A stretch of DNA of 64,000 bases from positions 62,001-126,000 of the forward strand of contig NZ_CAMFLA010000001.1 of NCBI RefSeq assembly GCF_945957525.1, written 5' to 3'. Positions 1 through 9,387 of this stretch are shown piece after piece. The notes under the pieces were generated by a model that was not told where the DNA came from, did not search any database, and saw only the letters and a program-made list of their open reading frames with translations. The position numbers and the translations under genes are program-made. The stretch's first letter is position 1, and every line of letters begins with the position of its first letter. Origin of the DNA: an uncultured Aquitalea sp. Lineage in GTDB: Bacteria > Pseudomonadota > Gammaproteobacteria > Burkholderiales > Chromobacteriaceae.

Positions 1-548
1 TCTACTTCGAAAGAAGCACGACCCAAGGTAGCGTGAACAATACCAGCCTTATCGGTACGGTACTGAACCTGACCCGCCTTGGCGTTTTTCACAGCCTCGG
101 CAACGTTCGGGGTAACAGTGCCAACCTTCGGGTTCGGCATCAGGCCACGCGGACCAAGGATTTGACCCAGCTGACCCACAACGCGCATCGCATCCGGAGA
201 GGCGATAACAACGTCGAAGTCCAGATTGCCGGCCTTCACTTGCTCGGCCAGATCGTCGAAGCCGACGACTTCAGCACCGGCAGCCTTGGCGGCTTCGGCA
301 TTGGCGCCTTGAGCGAACACAGCAACGCGCACGGACTTGCCGGTACCACGCGGCAGAACCACGGAACCACGGACCACTTGGTCGGATTTACGCGGATCAA
401 CGCCCAGATTCACGGCAATGTCGATGGACTCGTCAAACTTGGCGGTGGCGGCAGCCTTAACCAGATTCAGCGCTTCCTCAACAGCATAAAGCTTGTTGCG
501 GTCAACAGTAGCCTTCAGGGATTGCAGACGCTTGGAAACCTTAGCCAT
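1..548 (-). CDS. rplA: 50S ribosomal protein L1 (3' part outside window)
   Basis: This is ribosomal protein L1, which forms the L1 stalk of the 50S subunit; in known systems it also represses its own L11-L1 mRNA. The first 182 residues are visible, starting MAKVSKRLQ and containing the L1 signature around the segment [14 protein letters not shown]. The family is usually about 231 residues, so roughly 50 are lost beyond the left edge. The ATG follows the rplK stop directly (TAA then ATG, no gap), which indicates translational coupling. It is certainly L1; only the C-terminus cannot be checked. Confidence 0.97.
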   Translation of the reverse strand, partial: MAKVSKRLQSLKATVDRNKLYAVEEALNLVKAAATAKFDESIDIAVNLGVDPRKSDQVVRGSVVLPRGTGKSVRVAVFAQGANAEAAKAAGAEVVGFDDLAEQVKAGNLDFDVVIASPDAMRVVGQLGQILGPRGLMPNPKVGTVTPNVAEAVKNAKAGQVQYRTDKAGIVHATLGRASFEV

Positions 549-980
549 TTACACGCCCTCCACTTCGAGACCCATGGAGCGAGCAGAACCAGCGATGGTG
601 CGCACGGCAGCATCCAGGTCGGCAGCGGTCAGGTCGGGTTGCTTGGTCTTGGCGATTTCTTCCAGCTGCGCGCGGGTCACCTTGCCTACCTTGTCGGTAT
701 GCGGCTTGGCGGAACCGGACTTGATGCCGGCGGCTTTCTTCAGCAGGATGGTTGCCGGCGGAGTCTTCATGATGAACGTGAAGGACTTGTCCGCATAGGC
801 GGTGATCACAACCGGAATCGGCAGACCCGGCTCAACGCCTTGGGTCTGGGCGTTGAACGCCTTGCAGAATTCCATGATGTTCAGACCACGCTGACCCAGA
901 GCCGGACCGATCGGAGGAGACGGGTTGGCCTTACCAGCGGGCACTTGCAGCTTGATATAGCCGACAATTTTCTTTGCCAC
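549..980 (-). CDS. rplK: 50S ribosomal protein L11
   Basis: L11 is a 143-residue protein of the GTPase-associated centre of the 50S subunit and the binding site for RelA-dependent stringent signalling. The sequence starts [20 protein letters not shown] and keeps the conserved [11 protein letters not shown] segment of the N-terminal domain. The C-terminal RNA-binding domain includes the stretch [13 protein letters not shown]. The length is normal for the family. The gene sits between nusG and rplA as in most proteobacteria, and it has its own putative promoter at 1046-1074. GGAGT lies a few bases upstream of the ATG as ribosome binding site. Confidence 0.98.
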   Translation of the reverse strand: MAKKIVGYIKLQVPAGKANPSPPIGPALGQRGLNIMEFCKAFNAQTQGVEPGLPIPVVITAYADKSFTFIMKTPPATILLKKAAGIKSGSAKPHTDKVGKVTRAQLEEIAKTKQPDLTAADLDAAVRTIAGSARSMGLEVEGV

Positions 981-1008
981 GATTAAAACTCCTGAAATGG
1001 GTTATGAC

Positions 1009-1025
1009 GCAAGCACGAAGCTTGC
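1009..1025 (-). promoter_or_regulatory. Hairpin in the rplK leader, possible L1 autoregulation site
   Basis: The 5' leader of the rplK-rplA transcript contains a perfect 6-bp stem, GCAAGC paired with GCTTGC around a 5-nt loop, about 30 nt upstream of the L11 start. In other bacteria L1 represses the L11-L1 operon by binding a structured leader that mimics its 23S rRNA site. The position fits, but I have not matched the actual L1-binding motif, so the regulatory role is inferred. Confidence 0.35.
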
Positions 1026-1045
1026 TCCCCGGACGAAAGCGCAAC

Positions 1046-1074
1046 AGTATATACGCTTTACATTTCACTGCCAA
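1046..1074 (-). promoter_or_regulatory. Putative sigma-70 promoter for rplK-rplA
   Basis: Read on the minus strand, TTGGCA and TATACT are separated by exactly 17 bp in the 100-bp gap between nusG and rplK. Both hexamers match the consensus at five of six positions. This would let rplKA be transcribed separately from secE-nusG, as in E. coli where a promoter precedes rplK. Confidence 0.65.
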
Positions 1075-1080
1075 GTGCTA

Positions 1081-1614
1081 TTACAGCTTTTCCACCTGAC
1101 TGAATTCAAGCTCAACAGGGGTGTCGCGACCAAAAATCTGCACTGATACGCGCAGCTTGTTGCGCTCGTAATTAACTTCATCGACGGAACCGTTGAAATC
1201 ATTGAACGGACCATCAATAACGCGAACGCGCTCACCCACCTCAAACAGCACTTTCGGCTTCGGCTTCTCAACGCCCTCTTGCATTTGCTGCATGATGGCC
1301 TCGACTTCCTTCTTGGAAATCGGAGCAGGACGATTCGCCGTACCACCAACAAAACCAGTTACCTTGGGCGTGCTCTTTACTAGGTGCCAGGTATCGTCGG
1401 TCATTTCCATCTCGACAAGCACGTAGCCAGGGAAGAATTTGCGCTCGGTAATGGAGCGGCGGCCATTCTTCACATCGACAACTTCTTCAACAGGCACCAG
1501 AATCTGGCCAAACAAGTCAGCCACCTCGGAACGCTCGATACGCTCGCGCAGGGCTTTCTGCACGCTTTTTTCGAAACCGGAATAGGCGTGAACAACATAC
1601 CAGCGCTTAGCCAT
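1081..1614 (-). CDS. nusG: Transcription termination/antitermination protein NusG
   Basis: NusG binds RNA polymerase, suppresses pausing and links it to Rho or to ribosomal S10. The protein has 177 residues, normal for the family. The N-terminal NGN domain begins with the typical [14 protein letters not shown] segment, and the C-terminal KOW domain contains [21 protein letters not shown]. The start overlaps the secE stop by one base (TAATG), so the two are translationally coupled. secE-nusG is a near-universal pair. Identification is secure. Confidence 0.98.
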   Translation of the reverse strand: MAKRWYVVHAYSGFEKSVQKALRERIERSEVADLFGQILVPVEEVVDVKNGRRSITERKFFPGYVLVEMEMTDDTWHLVKSTPKVTGFVGGTANRPAPISKKEVEAIMQQMQEGVEKPKPKVLFEVGERVRVIDGPFNDFNGSVDEVNYERNKLRVSVQIFGRDTPVELEFSQVEKL

Positions 1615-1970
1615 TATCTACCTCGACCGAGAATTACATCGTAAAACAGCCAGGCCAGACCCGAATCCACCATCCACATGAACAGAGCCAGCACCAGCAC
1701 AAATACAGCCACCATGCCCGTCATCTGCATGGCTTCCTTGCGCGTAGGCCATACAACCTTACGCGCCTCAACCAGAGACTCATTGGCATAAGCCACAAAA
1801 CTCTTGCCCGGCTGGGACACCCACACCACACCGGCAGCCAGCGCAATGCCGGCGATAAAAGCCAGAGCGCGAAGCAAGCCCTGGCCCTCGGGAATCATAT
1901 AGAAGCCGACAATGCCGGCGACCACGAGAAGGCCAGCCAAAGCCAGCTTGATTTTATCTTGCATTTCCAT
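1614..1970 (-). CDS. secE: Protein translocase subunit SecE
   Basis: SecE is the small essential membrane subunit of the SecYEG translocon. From the ATG at 1970 the protein has 118 residues. Two hydrophobic helices lie near the N-terminus, followed by the conserved amphipathic segment [17 protein letters not shown] and a last transmembrane helix, which is the three-helix betaproteobacterial form. A longer reading frame reaches 2018, but the upstream residues look non-coding; ATG codons at 1970 and 1964 are the plausible starts. The stop overlaps the nusG start by one base. Confidence 0.95.
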   Translation of the reverse strand: MEMQDKIKLALAGLLVVAGIVGFYMIPEGQGLLRALAFIAGIALAAGVVWVSQPGKSFVAYANESLVEARKVVWPTRKEAMQMTGMVAVFVLVLALFMWMVDSGLAWLFYDVILGRGR

Positions 1971-2038
1971 GGTCGGAATATTCTCTGCGCGTATGCGACA
2001 AAAGACCAACCGGCGCAAAAGCGCCGGCTGGTCTTAAT

Positions 2039-2114
2039 TGGCAGGCCAGGAGGGTCTCGAACCCCCAACCCTCGGTTTTGGAGACCGATACTCTACCAAT
2101 TGAGCTACTGGCCT
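2039..2114 (-). tRNA. tRNA-Trp (CCA anticodon)
   Basis: A 76-nt cloverleaf with acceptor stem AGGCCAG/CTGGCCT, anticodon loop CTCCAAA (anticodon CCA), a T-arm with GGTTCGAGACC, discriminator G and an encoded 3' CCA. It lies between tuf and secE, a common proteobacterial arrangement, and is probably cotranscribed with them. Confidence 0.97.
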
Positions 2115-2127
2115 TTAAACCTATTAA

Positions 2128-3318
2128 TTAAGCGATGATCTTGGCTACAACGCCGGCGCCTACGGTACGACCACCTTCACGGATGGCGAAACGCAGACCT
2201 TCTTCCATGGCGATCGGAGCGATCAGTTCAACAGTGATTTCCACGTTATCGCCAGGCATTACCATTTCCACGCCTTCAGCCAGGGAAATAGCACCAGTCA
2301 CGTCAGTCGTACGGAAGTAGAACTGCGGACGGTAGTTAGCGAAGAACGGAGTGTGACGACCGCCTTCTTCCTTGCTCAGCACGTACACGGAAGCATTGAA
2401 CTTGGTGTGCGGGGTGATGGAACCCGGCTTGGACAGAACCTGACCACGCTCAACGTCTTCACGCTTGGTACCACGCAGCAGCACGCCAACGTTGTCGCCA
2501 GCCTGACCTTGATCCAGCAGCTTGCGGAACATTTCAACGCCGGTGCAGGTGGTCTTCGCAGTCGCCTTCAGGCCCACGATTTCCAGTTCTTCACCAACCT
2601 TCACGATGCCGCGCTCTACACGACCGGTAACCACGGTGCCGCGACCGGAGATGGAGAATACGTCTTCGATCGGCAGCAGGAACGGCTTGTCGATGGCGCG
2701 TTCCGGCGTCGGGATGTAGGAATCCAGAGCATCAGCCAGACGGAAGATGGACGGCTCGCCCATTTCGGACTGGTCGCCTTCCAGCGCCAGACGAGCGGAG
2801 CCAGTCACGATCGGGGTGTCGTCGCCCGGGAAGTCGTAGGAAGACAGCAGATCGCGCACTTCCATTTCAACCAGTTCCAGCAGCTCAGCGTCGTCAACCA
2901 AGTCAGCCTTGTTCAGGTAAACGATGATGTACGGCACGCCAACCTGACGGGACAGCAGGATGTGTTCGCGAGTTTGCGGCATCGGGCCGTCAGCTGCGGA
3001 GCACACCAGAATAGCGCCGTCCATCTGGGCAGCACCGGTAATCATGTTCTTAACGTAGTCGGCGTGACCCGGGCAATCTACGTGAGCGTAGTGGCGGGTT
3101 TCGGTTTCGTATTCTACGTGAGCGGTATTAATGGTAATACCACGTGCCTTTTCTTCCGGCGCGCTGTCGATCTGGGAGTAGTCCTTGGCTTCGCCACCGA
3201 ACTTCTTGGACAGAATGGTGGTGATAGCAGCGGTCAGGGTGGTCTTACCATGGTCAACGTGACCGATGGTGCCGACGTTTACGTGCGGTTTGGTCCGCTC
3301 GAACTTTTCCTTAGCCAT
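2128..3318 (-). CDS. tuf: Elongation factor Tu
   Basis: EF-Tu carries aminoacyl-tRNA to the ribosomal A site as a GTP complex. The 396-residue sequence has the G1 motif GHVDHGKT near residues 19-26, DCPGH near 81-85 and NKAD near 136-139, followed by the two beta-barrel domains. The setting (tRNA-Tyr-Gly-Thr upstream, tRNA-Trp-secE-nusG downstream) is that of the tufB copy. A second identical tuf in the str operon is common in proteobacteria but lies outside this window. GGAAATTTGCC precedes the ATG. Confidence 0.98.
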   Translation of the reverse strand: MAKEKFERTKPHVNVGTIGHVDHGKTTLTAAITTILSKKFGGEAKDYSQIDSAPEEKARGITINTAHVEYETETRHYAHVDCPGHADYVKNMITGAAQMDGAILVCSAADGPMPQTREHILLSRQVGVPYIIVYLNKADLVDDAELLELVEMEVRDLLSSYDFPGDDTPIVTGSARLALEGDQSEMGEPSIFRLADALDSYIPTPERAIDKPFLLPIEDVFSISGRGTVVTGRVERGIVKVGEELEIVGLKATAKTTCTGVEMFRKLLDQGQAGDNVGVLLRGTKREDVERGQVLSKPGSITPHTKFNASVYVLSKEEGGRHTPFFANYRPQFYFRTTDVTGAISLAEGVEMVMPGDNVEITVELIAPIAMEEGLRFAIREGGRTVGAGVVAKIIA

Positions 3319-3357
3319 GGCAAATTTCCTGATTGAAATAACTACTTAAATAATGAT

Positions 3358-3432
<75 letters not shown>

Positions 3433-3453
3433 CCTTAAAACAGGCGTAAACGC

Positions 3454-3527
3454 TGGAGCGGGTGAAGGGAATCGAACCCTCGTCGTAAGCTTGGAAGGCT
3501 TCTGCTCTACCATTGAGCTACACCCGC
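3454..3527 (-). tRNA. tRNA-Gly (TCC anticodon)
   Basis: A 74-nt cloverleaf with acceptor stem GCGGGTG/CACCCGC, anticodon loop CTTCCAA (anticodon TCC), T-loop TTCGATT and an encoded CCA. It is the middle gene of the tRNA-Tyr-Gly-Thr cluster. Confidence 0.97.
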
Positions 3528-3578
3528 CTGCGACATAATCTCGATACTGCTTACACGCCGCCAAGACGTTTAAAATTC

Positions 3579-3663
3579 TGGTGGAGGGAGAAGGATTCGA
3601 ACCTTCGAAGGCTGAGCCGTCAGATTTACAGTCTGATCCCTTTGACCGCTCGGGAATCCCTCC
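3579..3663 (-). tRNA. tRNA-Tyr (GTA anticodon)
   Basis: An 85-nt class II tRNA with a long variable arm. The acceptor stem is GGAGGGA/TCCCTCC, the anticodon loop CTGTAAA (anticodon GTA), and CCA is encoded. It is the first gene of the tRNA-tuf transcription unit, just downstream of a strong promoter. Confidence 0.97.
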
Positions 3664-3679
3664 TGAAAGAGACCCGAAT

Positions 3680-3706
3680 AGTATAGATACCCTGCAGGGT
3701 CGTCAA
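3680..3706 (-). promoter_or_regulatory. Promoter of the tRNA-Tyr-Gly-Thr-tuf unit
   Basis: On the minus strand TTGACG is followed after 15-17 bp by overlapping -10 candidates TATACT and TACTAT, then a GC-rich stretch (CGGG) before tRNA-Tyr. The GC-rich discriminator is typical of stringently controlled stable-RNA promoters. The exact -10 is ambiguous. Confidence 0.7.
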
Positions 3707-3761
3707 CACCTCTACTGCAATTTTTTCTACTTTTTTTGCGCTTTCCGCGCTCCGCTAACGA

Positions 3762-3788
3762 CAACGCCCCGACAGAACCGGGGCGTTG
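3762..3788. terminator. Hairpin terminator beyond the ferredoxin gene
   Basis: CAACGCCCC and GGGGCGTTG form a perfect 9-bp stem with a 9-nt loop, 28 bp beyond the ferredoxin stop. A run of four T follows on the plus strand, and there is none on the minus strand, so it may work poorly for the ferredoxin gene. Confidence 0.45.
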
Positions 3789-3815
3789 CTTTTCCCATCA
3801 AGGACTTAGCCTGTT

Positions 3816-4103
<288 letters not shown>

Positions 4104-4143
4104 TCACCCGCCCCGCGCCGTCGCAAGTTCGCCCCGTTATATC

Positions 4144-4173
4144 TATATATGTGGCGACGCGAGGGTGTGTCAG
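4144..4173 (-). promoter_or_regulatory. Possible promoter for the ferredoxin gene
   Basis: On the minus strand CTGACA is followed after 18 bp by TATATA, within an AT-rich patch between rsmD and the ferredoxin gene. The -35 overlaps the rsmD stop. The hexamers are moderate matches only, so this is tentative. Confidence 0.4.
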
Positions 4174-4733
4174 TGATTCTCTTTGCCCTGATCCGGCTGC
4201 AGCAGTCCGAAATGAACAGTGCCGGCCTTGCCCGCGCGCAACGTTTTCCAACCGGGAAACGCCTCAGGCCAGTGTCGCGCCTCGACATACACCAGGCCGT
4301 CTTCGGCCAACAAGGGTTCAAGCAGCGGCATTACCTGCTGCAGCAAGTCCGAGTCGTAGGGCGGGTCCAGGAAGATGACATCGAAACGTTCGCGACTGGA
4401 GCGCACGAACTGCAGGGCGTCCATGCCCAGCACTTCGATGGCGCCGGCGGCCAGATCGCGCTGATTCGCTTTCAGCGACTCAGCCACCTTGCGCGACTTC
4501 TCCACCATCACCACCCGGCGGGCCTCGCGCGAGGCCGCCTCGAACCCCAATGCGCCGCTGCCGGCGAAGAGATCGAGGCACTGCTTGCCGTGCAGGCGCT
4601 GGCCGAGCCAGTTGAACAGGGTTTCTCTCACCCGGTCTGGCGTTGGCCGAAGACCTTCCGAATCGGGGAAAGGAAGCAGACGGCGGCGAAAGTCGCCGCC
4701 GATGATGCGTACTTTGTTTCTTTGCTGACTCAT
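4170..4733 (-). CDS. rsmD: 16S rRNA (guanine-966-N2) methyltransferase RsmD
   Basis: RsmD uses S-adenosylmethionine to methylate G966 of 16S rRNA in assembled 30S subunits. The 187-residue protein has the family pattern: GLRPTPDRVRETLFNWL near residues 27-43, the SAM-binding LDLFAGSGALGFEAASR near 54-70, and the N2-guanine methyltransferase signature DPPY near residue 122. The length matches the family. Two copies of the repeated 10-mer TTCGGCCAAC lie in this one gene, in opposite orientations (4302 and 4642). Confidence 0.95.
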   Translation of the reverse strand: MSQQRNKVRIIGGDFRRRLLPFPDSEGLRPTPDRVRETLFNWLGQRLHGKQCLDLFAGSGALGFEAASREARRVVMVEKSRKVAESLKANQRDLAAGAIEVLGMDALQFVRSSRERFDVIFLDPPYDSDLLQQVMPLLEPLLAEDGLVYVEARHWPEAFPGWKTLRAGKAGTVHFGLLQPDQGKENH

Positions 4734-4800
4734 GCTGCAACCAAATATGTCAAGCGCGCGATTCTACTCTTTTCCGCCGCACCGCGCCTCCCCACTGTCA

Positions 4801-6120
4801 TCAGGGTGCCGCGGGTGTTGCACCTGCCGTCACAAGCGCGAGCTTGTCCGGGTGAATGCGCCGGCGCCACGCGTCACGCACCTGGACCACAGTCAGCTCA
4901 GCTACTGCTTTTTGATAATCGTCCAGATAGGTGTCCGGCAGGCTGTATATCCCCATCACGGAAAGGTAGGACAGAAGCTTGGCGTTGCTGTCGTAGCGCA
5001 GGGGAAAGCCGCCGAGAATATTGTCTTTGGCCTGTTTCAACTCCGCCTCGGTCGGACCTTGCTCAACAAAATTCGCCAAGGTTTGCCTAACTACCTTCAA
5101 GGCGCTGGCGGCCTGATCGTTGCGCGTACTGAGCGACAGCGCGAAAGGCCCAGCCTGTTCCAGCGGTATGAAGTGACTGGACACGCCGTAGGTCAGGCCG
5201 CGCTTGGCGCGCACCTCTTCCATCAGTCGCGAGTCGAAGCCGCCACCGCCCAACACATAGTTGCCAACCACCAGCGCGTAATAGTCTGGATCCTCGCGCC
5301 GCAGTATCGACGCACCCAAGGCGATGTGCGTCTGCGCCCCGGGGTGGGCGATATGCTCGATCCGCCCGGCAGACTCGGGCACGACAGGGACGTCTCGCCA
5401 GGCTGCTGCGCCGCCCTTAGGCAAACCCTGCAGCAGACTGTCCACCACGCGCTGCGCGCCGGCTTTGTCTATATCGCCGACAATCGCCACCACAGCGCCT
5501 TGCGCCTGATAGCGCGCGCGCCAGAATGCCAGCAGATCTTCACGGCTGATGCGCCTCAGCGAGCTTGCGTCCTGCCAATCGTCGTTGCCATACGGGTGAT
5601 GACCGTACATCTGCCGCCCCAGCGCCCGCGCAGCCACTGAGCCACCGTTGTTCAGGGCTTGCTCAAGCCCCTCGATTGCGCTGGCTCTCTCGCGGTCCAG
5701 CACCTTTTGCGGGAAGAGCGGCGCTGTCAGCAGCCGGTTGGCCAACGCCAGCGCGCGTTGCTGCAACGCCGGCCGCGTAAGCGTCCGCACCCGGATGCCG
5801 GCGGATTCCTGATCGGCAAAAGTGCCGATCTCGGCGGCAATGTCGGCTTGCTCCTTGCGCAGCCTTTCCTCATCCCAACCCGGCGAGCCGGCATCCAGCA
5901 AGCCGGCCGTCATGCCGGCCAAGCCCTCTTTGCCTTGCGGATCGCGTCGGCTGCCAGCGTCAAAATCCACGCGCACATCCAGAATCGGGTTGGCATGCGC
6001 CTCCACCAGCAGCACGGTAGCGCCTTGCGGGCTGACCCAACGCTGGACATCTAGCGCCCAAGCTCCTTGCGCTGCAACGCACCCCAACAGCACGCCGCCC
6101 AACCATGCTTTAACGGACAA
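4801..6120 (-). CDS. M16-family peptidase homologue lacking the zinc motif
   Basis: A 439-residue secreted protein of the M16 (pitrilysin/processing peptidase) family. After a signal peptide ending near ...AWA-LDVQ, it has both M16 half-domains, but HxxEH is absent: the expected region reads GLAGMTAGLLDAG. The C-terminal domain keeps the RGLTYGV segment that helps bind substrate in M16 heterodimers. It is most simply the non-catalytic partner of the adjacent HxxEH protein, as MPP-alpha is to MPP-beta. The start is TTG at 6120, supported by an AAGGGAG ribosome binding site 5-6 bases away; it overlaps the upstream gene by 11 bp. Confidence 0.88.
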   Translation of the reverse strand: MSVKAWLGGVLLGCVAAQGAWALDVQRWVSPQGATVLLVEAHANPILDVRVDFDAGSRRDPQGKEGLAGMTAGLLDAGSPGWDEERLRKEQADIAAEIGTFADQESAGIRVRTLTRPALQQRALALANRLLTAPLFPQKVLDRERASAIEGLEQALNNGGSVAARALGRQMYGHHPYGNDDWQDASSLRRISREDLLAFWRARYQAQGAVVAIVGDIDKAGAQRVVDSLLQGLPKGGAAAWRDVPVVPESAGRIEHIAHPGAQTHIALGASILRREDPDYYALVVGNYVLGGGGFDSRLMEEVRAKRGLTYGVSSHFIPLEQAGPFALSLSTRNDQAASALKVVRQTLANFVEQGPTEAELKQAKDNILGGFPLRYDSNAKLLSYLSVMGIYSLPDTYLDDYQKAVAELTVVQVRDAWRRRIHPDKLALVTAGATPAAP

Positions 6121-7471
6121 AGCTTTCTCCCTTTATATCGTTCTGAGTATCCCTGGAGACCGGCTGCGGCGTCAGCGTGACTACGGTGAGTCGGTCGTCA
6201 ATCAGCGCGGCGGCCGCTTTTTGCACTTCTGCCGGGGTTACCGCGCGCAAGCGCTGCCGCATGGTGTCTTGATCACGCCAGGAAAAACCGACGGATTCCA
6301 GGGTGCCGATTTCCATGGCCTGCGCGAACATCGAATCACGCTGGTAGATCCTTTCCGCGTCCATTTGCAGTCGCACGCGCTCCAGTTCCTGTTCGCCGAT
6401 GCCGTCCTTGGCGATGCGGGCCACTTGTGCGCGGATGGCGGCTTCCAGCGCGGTATCGGTCTTGTCTGCGGCTCGGCTGGCGATGATGGTAAACAGCGCC
6501 CCTCCGCGCCCCAGCGCGTCATAGTTGGCCGAAGCCGACTGGGCAATGCTCTGCTCTCGCACCAGCGTACGCGGCAAGCGGCCTGCGCTATCGCCGCTCA
6601 GCACCTCCGCCAGCATGAAGTAGCCATAGGGGTCGGCCAAGTCGATCCGGCTGAGCCTCGGCGCCTGCCAGGCCATGGCGACAAAGCCCAGCCGCGACGG
6701 CGCTTTAACGCTGACGCGGCGTATTCCTTTCTGCTCCGGCTCCTGCTGGGGCCTCCGCTCCGGCAAGGCTACGGCAGGCAAGCCGCCGAATTGCTTCTGC
6801 GCTTCGGCAAACACGGCCTGCGGCTCCACATCGCCCACCACCACCAAGGTGGCGTTGTTGGGGGCGTACCACTGCCGATACCACTGGCGCGCATCGTCCG
6901 GCTTGGTGTGATCAAGATCGTCCATCCAGCCTATCACCGGATAACGCACCGGATTGGCCATGAAGGCATTGGCGTACAGGGCTTCAAACAGGACGCCGGT
7001 GGGCTTGTCGTCGGTGCGCCAGCGTCGCTCCTCTTTTACCACCTCCAGCTCTCGCCTGAAGGCGTCGTCGCTGAAAGAAAGGTTGCGCATGCGGTCTGCT
7101 TCGAGCTTCATCGCCAGCGGCAGGTGCTTTGCCGCCAGTTGCTGGAAATAAACCGTGTAGTCGCGGCTAGTAAAGGCGTTTTCCTTGCCGCCAGCCTGCG
7201 CGATGCGACGAGAGTACTCGCCATCCGGAACGGTGGGCGTGCCCTTGAACATCATGTGTTCCAGCAGATGGGACAAACCGGTATGCCCGTTCACCTCATC
7301 CACGCTACCTATGCGGTACCACAGTTGAGACACCACCACCGGCGAACGGGTATCCCGTTCGACAACAATCTTGAATCCGTTGGCCAACGTTTGTTCCTGA
7401 GGCGCAGCGGTTGCGCCCAGAGAAAACACGGCACCGCACGCGGCGGCGATCAGTAATATTTTTTTGTTCAC
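6110..7471 (-). CDS. M16-family zinc peptidase (catalytic subunit)
   Basis: A periplasmic zinc metallopeptidase of the M16 family. The inverted zinc motif HLLEH is present, with the downstream glutamate in EVVKEER about 75 residues later, so the active site looks complete. I prefer the GTG at 7471, which gives a clean signal peptide (MNKKILLIAAACGAVFSLG, then ATAAPQ). An ATG at 7495 would add eight polar residues in front; neither start has a strong ribosome binding site. The non-catalytic partner follows with an 11-bp overlap, so the two are probably made as a heterodimer. The substrate is unknown. Confidence 0.9.
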   Translation of the reverse strand: MNKKILLIAAACGAVFSLGATAAPQEQTLANGFKIVVERDTRSPVVVSQLWYRIGSVDEVNGHTGLSHLLEHMMFKGTPTVPDGEYSRRIAQAGGKENAFTSRDYTVYFQQLAAKHLPLAMKLEADRMRNLSFSDDAFRRELEVVKEERRWRTDDKPTGVLFEALYANAFMANPVRYPVIGWMDDLDHTKPDDARQWYRQWYAPNNATLVVVGDVEPQAVFAEAQKQFGGLPAVALPERRPQQEPEQKGIRRVSVKAPSRLGFVAMAWQAPRLSRIDLADPYGYFMLAEVLSGDSAGRLPRTLVREQSIAQSASANYDALGRGGALFTIIASRAADKTDTALEAAIRAQVARIAKDGIGEQELERVRLQMDAERIYQRDSMFAQAMEIGTLESVGFSWRDQDTMRQRLRAVTPAEVQKAAAALIDDRLTVVTLTPQPVSRDTQNDIKGESFVR

Positions 7472-7545
7472 GCTCGGTTCTGCCCAATAGCTCATTTAAG
7501 GATACAATTTAGCCATTTATCGCACCTCCTTGACTACATTCACGC

Positions 7546-8661
7546 ATGTTTAGTTTCTTCAAGAAAAAGCCCAAGCAGGAAGAGGCGCAAGCGCCCGCCC
7601 AGGACAGCACCGCCGACATCGCGCCCGCGACACCTATTATTGACGCCCAGACAGAGGCGCCCGTCGCCCTGCCGGAAGCTGTCGTCCCGCCGCTGCCGGC
7701 ACTTGCGGAGGAGCCCGCGACAGCCGCAACCGCCGCCGAAGAGCCAGCGCGCAAGCTGAGCTGGACGGAGCGCCTCAAGGCCGGCCTCTCCAAAACACGC
7801 GACAAGCTCGGCAAATCGCTGGCAGGCCTGTTTGGCGGCGGCAAAATTGACGAAGACCTCTACGAGGAACTGGAAACCGTACTGCTTACGGCCGACATGG
7901 GCGTGGACGCCACGGTGCATCTGCTGAAGGATGTGCGCGAGCGCGTATCGCTGAGTGGCCTGAAAGACGCTTCCGAGCTGAAAGGCGCACTGAAGGACTC
8001 ACTCAACCAGTTGATCCAGCCCTTGGAAAAACCGCTGGATGTCAGCGGCAAGAAGCCCTTTGTCATCATGATGGCCGGCGTCAACGGCGCGGGCAAAACC
8101 ACCTCCATCGGCAAACTAGCCAAGTATTATCAGCAGCAAGGCAAGAGCGTGCTGCTGGCCGCCGGCGACACTTTCCGCGCGGCCGCCCGCGAGCAACTGC
8201 TGGCCTGGGGCGAACGCAACAACGTGACCGTCATCGCCCAGCAAGGCGGCGATGCAGCCGCAGTGTGCTATGACGCCATCCAGGCGGCCATGGCGCGCGG
8301 CATCGACATCGTGCTGGCGGATACCGCCGGCCGACTGCCGACCCAGCTGCATCTGATGGAAGAAATCAAGAAGGTGAAGCGCGTCATCCAGAAAGCCCTG
8401 CCGGACGCGCCGCATGAAATCATTCTGGTGCTGGACGCCAACATCGGTCAGAACGCCATCAATCAGGTAAAAGTGTTCGATGACGCGCTGGGCCTCACCG
8501 GCCTCATCCTCACCAAGCTGGACGGCACTGCCAAGGGCGGCGTGATTGCCGGCATCGCCAAACAGCGCCCGGTGCCGCTGCGCTTTATCGGCGTGGGCGA
8601 AAGCATTGACGATCTGCGTCCTTTCAACTGCAAGGACTACGTGGACGCCCTGTTCGACTAA
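7546..8661 (+). CDS. ftsY: Signal recognition particle receptor FtsY
   Basis: FtsY is the SRP receptor GTPase that delivers ribosome-nascent chain complexes to the SecYEG translocon. The 371-residue protein has an acidic, Ala/Pro/Glu-rich A domain (residues 1-65), then the NG domain: P-loop GVNGAGKTTS near residues 178-187, DTAGR near 258 and TKLDGTAKGG near 323-332. It is divergent from the M16 peptidase pair and precedes ftsEX, the classic ftsY-ftsE-ftsX order. Confidence 0.97.
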   Translation: MFSFFKKKPKQEEAQAPAQDSTADIAPATPIIDAQTEAPVALPEAVVPPLPALAEEPATAATAAEEPARKLSWTERLKAGLSKTRDKLGKSLAGLFGGGKIDEDLYEELETVLLTADMGVDATVHLLKDVRERVSLSGLKDASELKGALKDSLNQLIQPLEKPLDVSGKKPFVIMMAGVNGAGKTTSIGKLAKYYQQQGKSVLLAAGDTFRAAAREQLLAWGERNNVTVIAQQGGDAAAVCYDAIQAAMARGIDIVLADTAGRLPTQLHLMEEIKKVKRVIQKALPDAPHEIILVLDANIGQNAINQVKVFDDALGLTGLILTKLDGTAKGGVIAGIAKQRPVPLRFIGVGESIDDLRPFNCKDYVDALFD

Positions 8662-8683
8662 GCCGCCGGCTGCCCGTCATCGC

Positions 8684-8705
8684 GACCGGCCCCTCGCGGC
8701 CGGTC
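8684..8705 (+). repeat. Hairpin between ftsY and ftsE
   Basis: GACCGGCC and GGCCGGTC form a perfect 8-bp stem with a 6-nt loop in the 72-bp ftsY-ftsE gap. No T-run follows, so it is not a typical terminator. It could stabilise or pause the transcript between ftsY and ftsEX. Confidence 0.4.
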
Positions 8706-8733
8706 ATCGTGGATCCAAGGGGGATTACACCGC

Positions 8734-9387
8734 ATGATTCAGTTTGACCAGGTCACCAAGCGTTACCCCGGTGGCAAAGAAGCCCTGAAGAACCTCTCCT
8801 TCACCATCGATACCGGCGAGATGGTGTTCCTCGCCGGTCACTCCGGCGCCGGTAAGTCCACCCTGCTCAAACTGGTGGCCGGCATCGAACGCGCCACCAA
8901 TGGCGGCGTGATCGTCAACGGTCAGAACCTGACCAAGCTGCGCGCCAGCCAGATTCCTTACGTTCGCCAGCATATCGGTATGGTGTTTCAGGATCACAAG
9001 CTGCTGTTTGACCGCAGCGTGTTCGACAACGTCATGCTGCCGCTGGACATCATTGGCTTCGATCGCCGCGACGCCGCGCGCCGGGTACGCGCCGCGCTGG
9101 ATAAAGTGGGGCTGCTTTCCCGCGAAAAAACCATGCCGATCAATCTGTCCGGCGGCGAGCAGCAACGTCTGTGCATAGCCCGCGCCGTGGTGCATCGCCC
9201 CAGCCTGCTGCTGGCGGACGAGCCTTCGGCCAACCTCGACCGCGCCTACGCGCTGGACATCATGGAGTTGTTCAAATCCTTCCATCAAGTAGGCGTCACC
9301 GTGGTGATTTCCGCCCACGACGAAACCCTGATGGAAGACTACGGACGCCGCATCATCCGGTTGAAGGAAGGACAGTTCGCCGCATGA
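8734..9387 (+). CDS. ftsE: Cell division ATP-binding protein FtsE
   Basis: FtsE is the ABC ATPase of the FtsEX complex, which in other bacteria activates septal peptidoglycan hydrolases. The 217-residue protein has Walker A GHSGAGKST at residues 35-43, signature LSGGEQQR near 138-145, Walker B LLLADEPS near 158-165 and the H-loop in SAHDE. AAGGGGGAT precedes the ATG. Its TGA overlaps the ftsX ATG (ATGA), so the two subunits are translationally coupled. Confidence 0.97.
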   Translation: MIQFDQVTKRYPGGKEALKNLSFTIDTGEMVFLAGHSGAGKSTLLKLVAGIERATNGGVIVNGQNLTKLRASQIPYVRQHIGMVFQDHKLLFDRSVFDNVMLPLDIIGFDRRDAARRVRAALDKVGLLSREKTMPINLSGGEQQRLCIARAVVHRPSLLLADEPSANLDRAYALDIMELFKSFHQVGVTVVISAHDETLMEDYGRRIIRLKEGQFAA

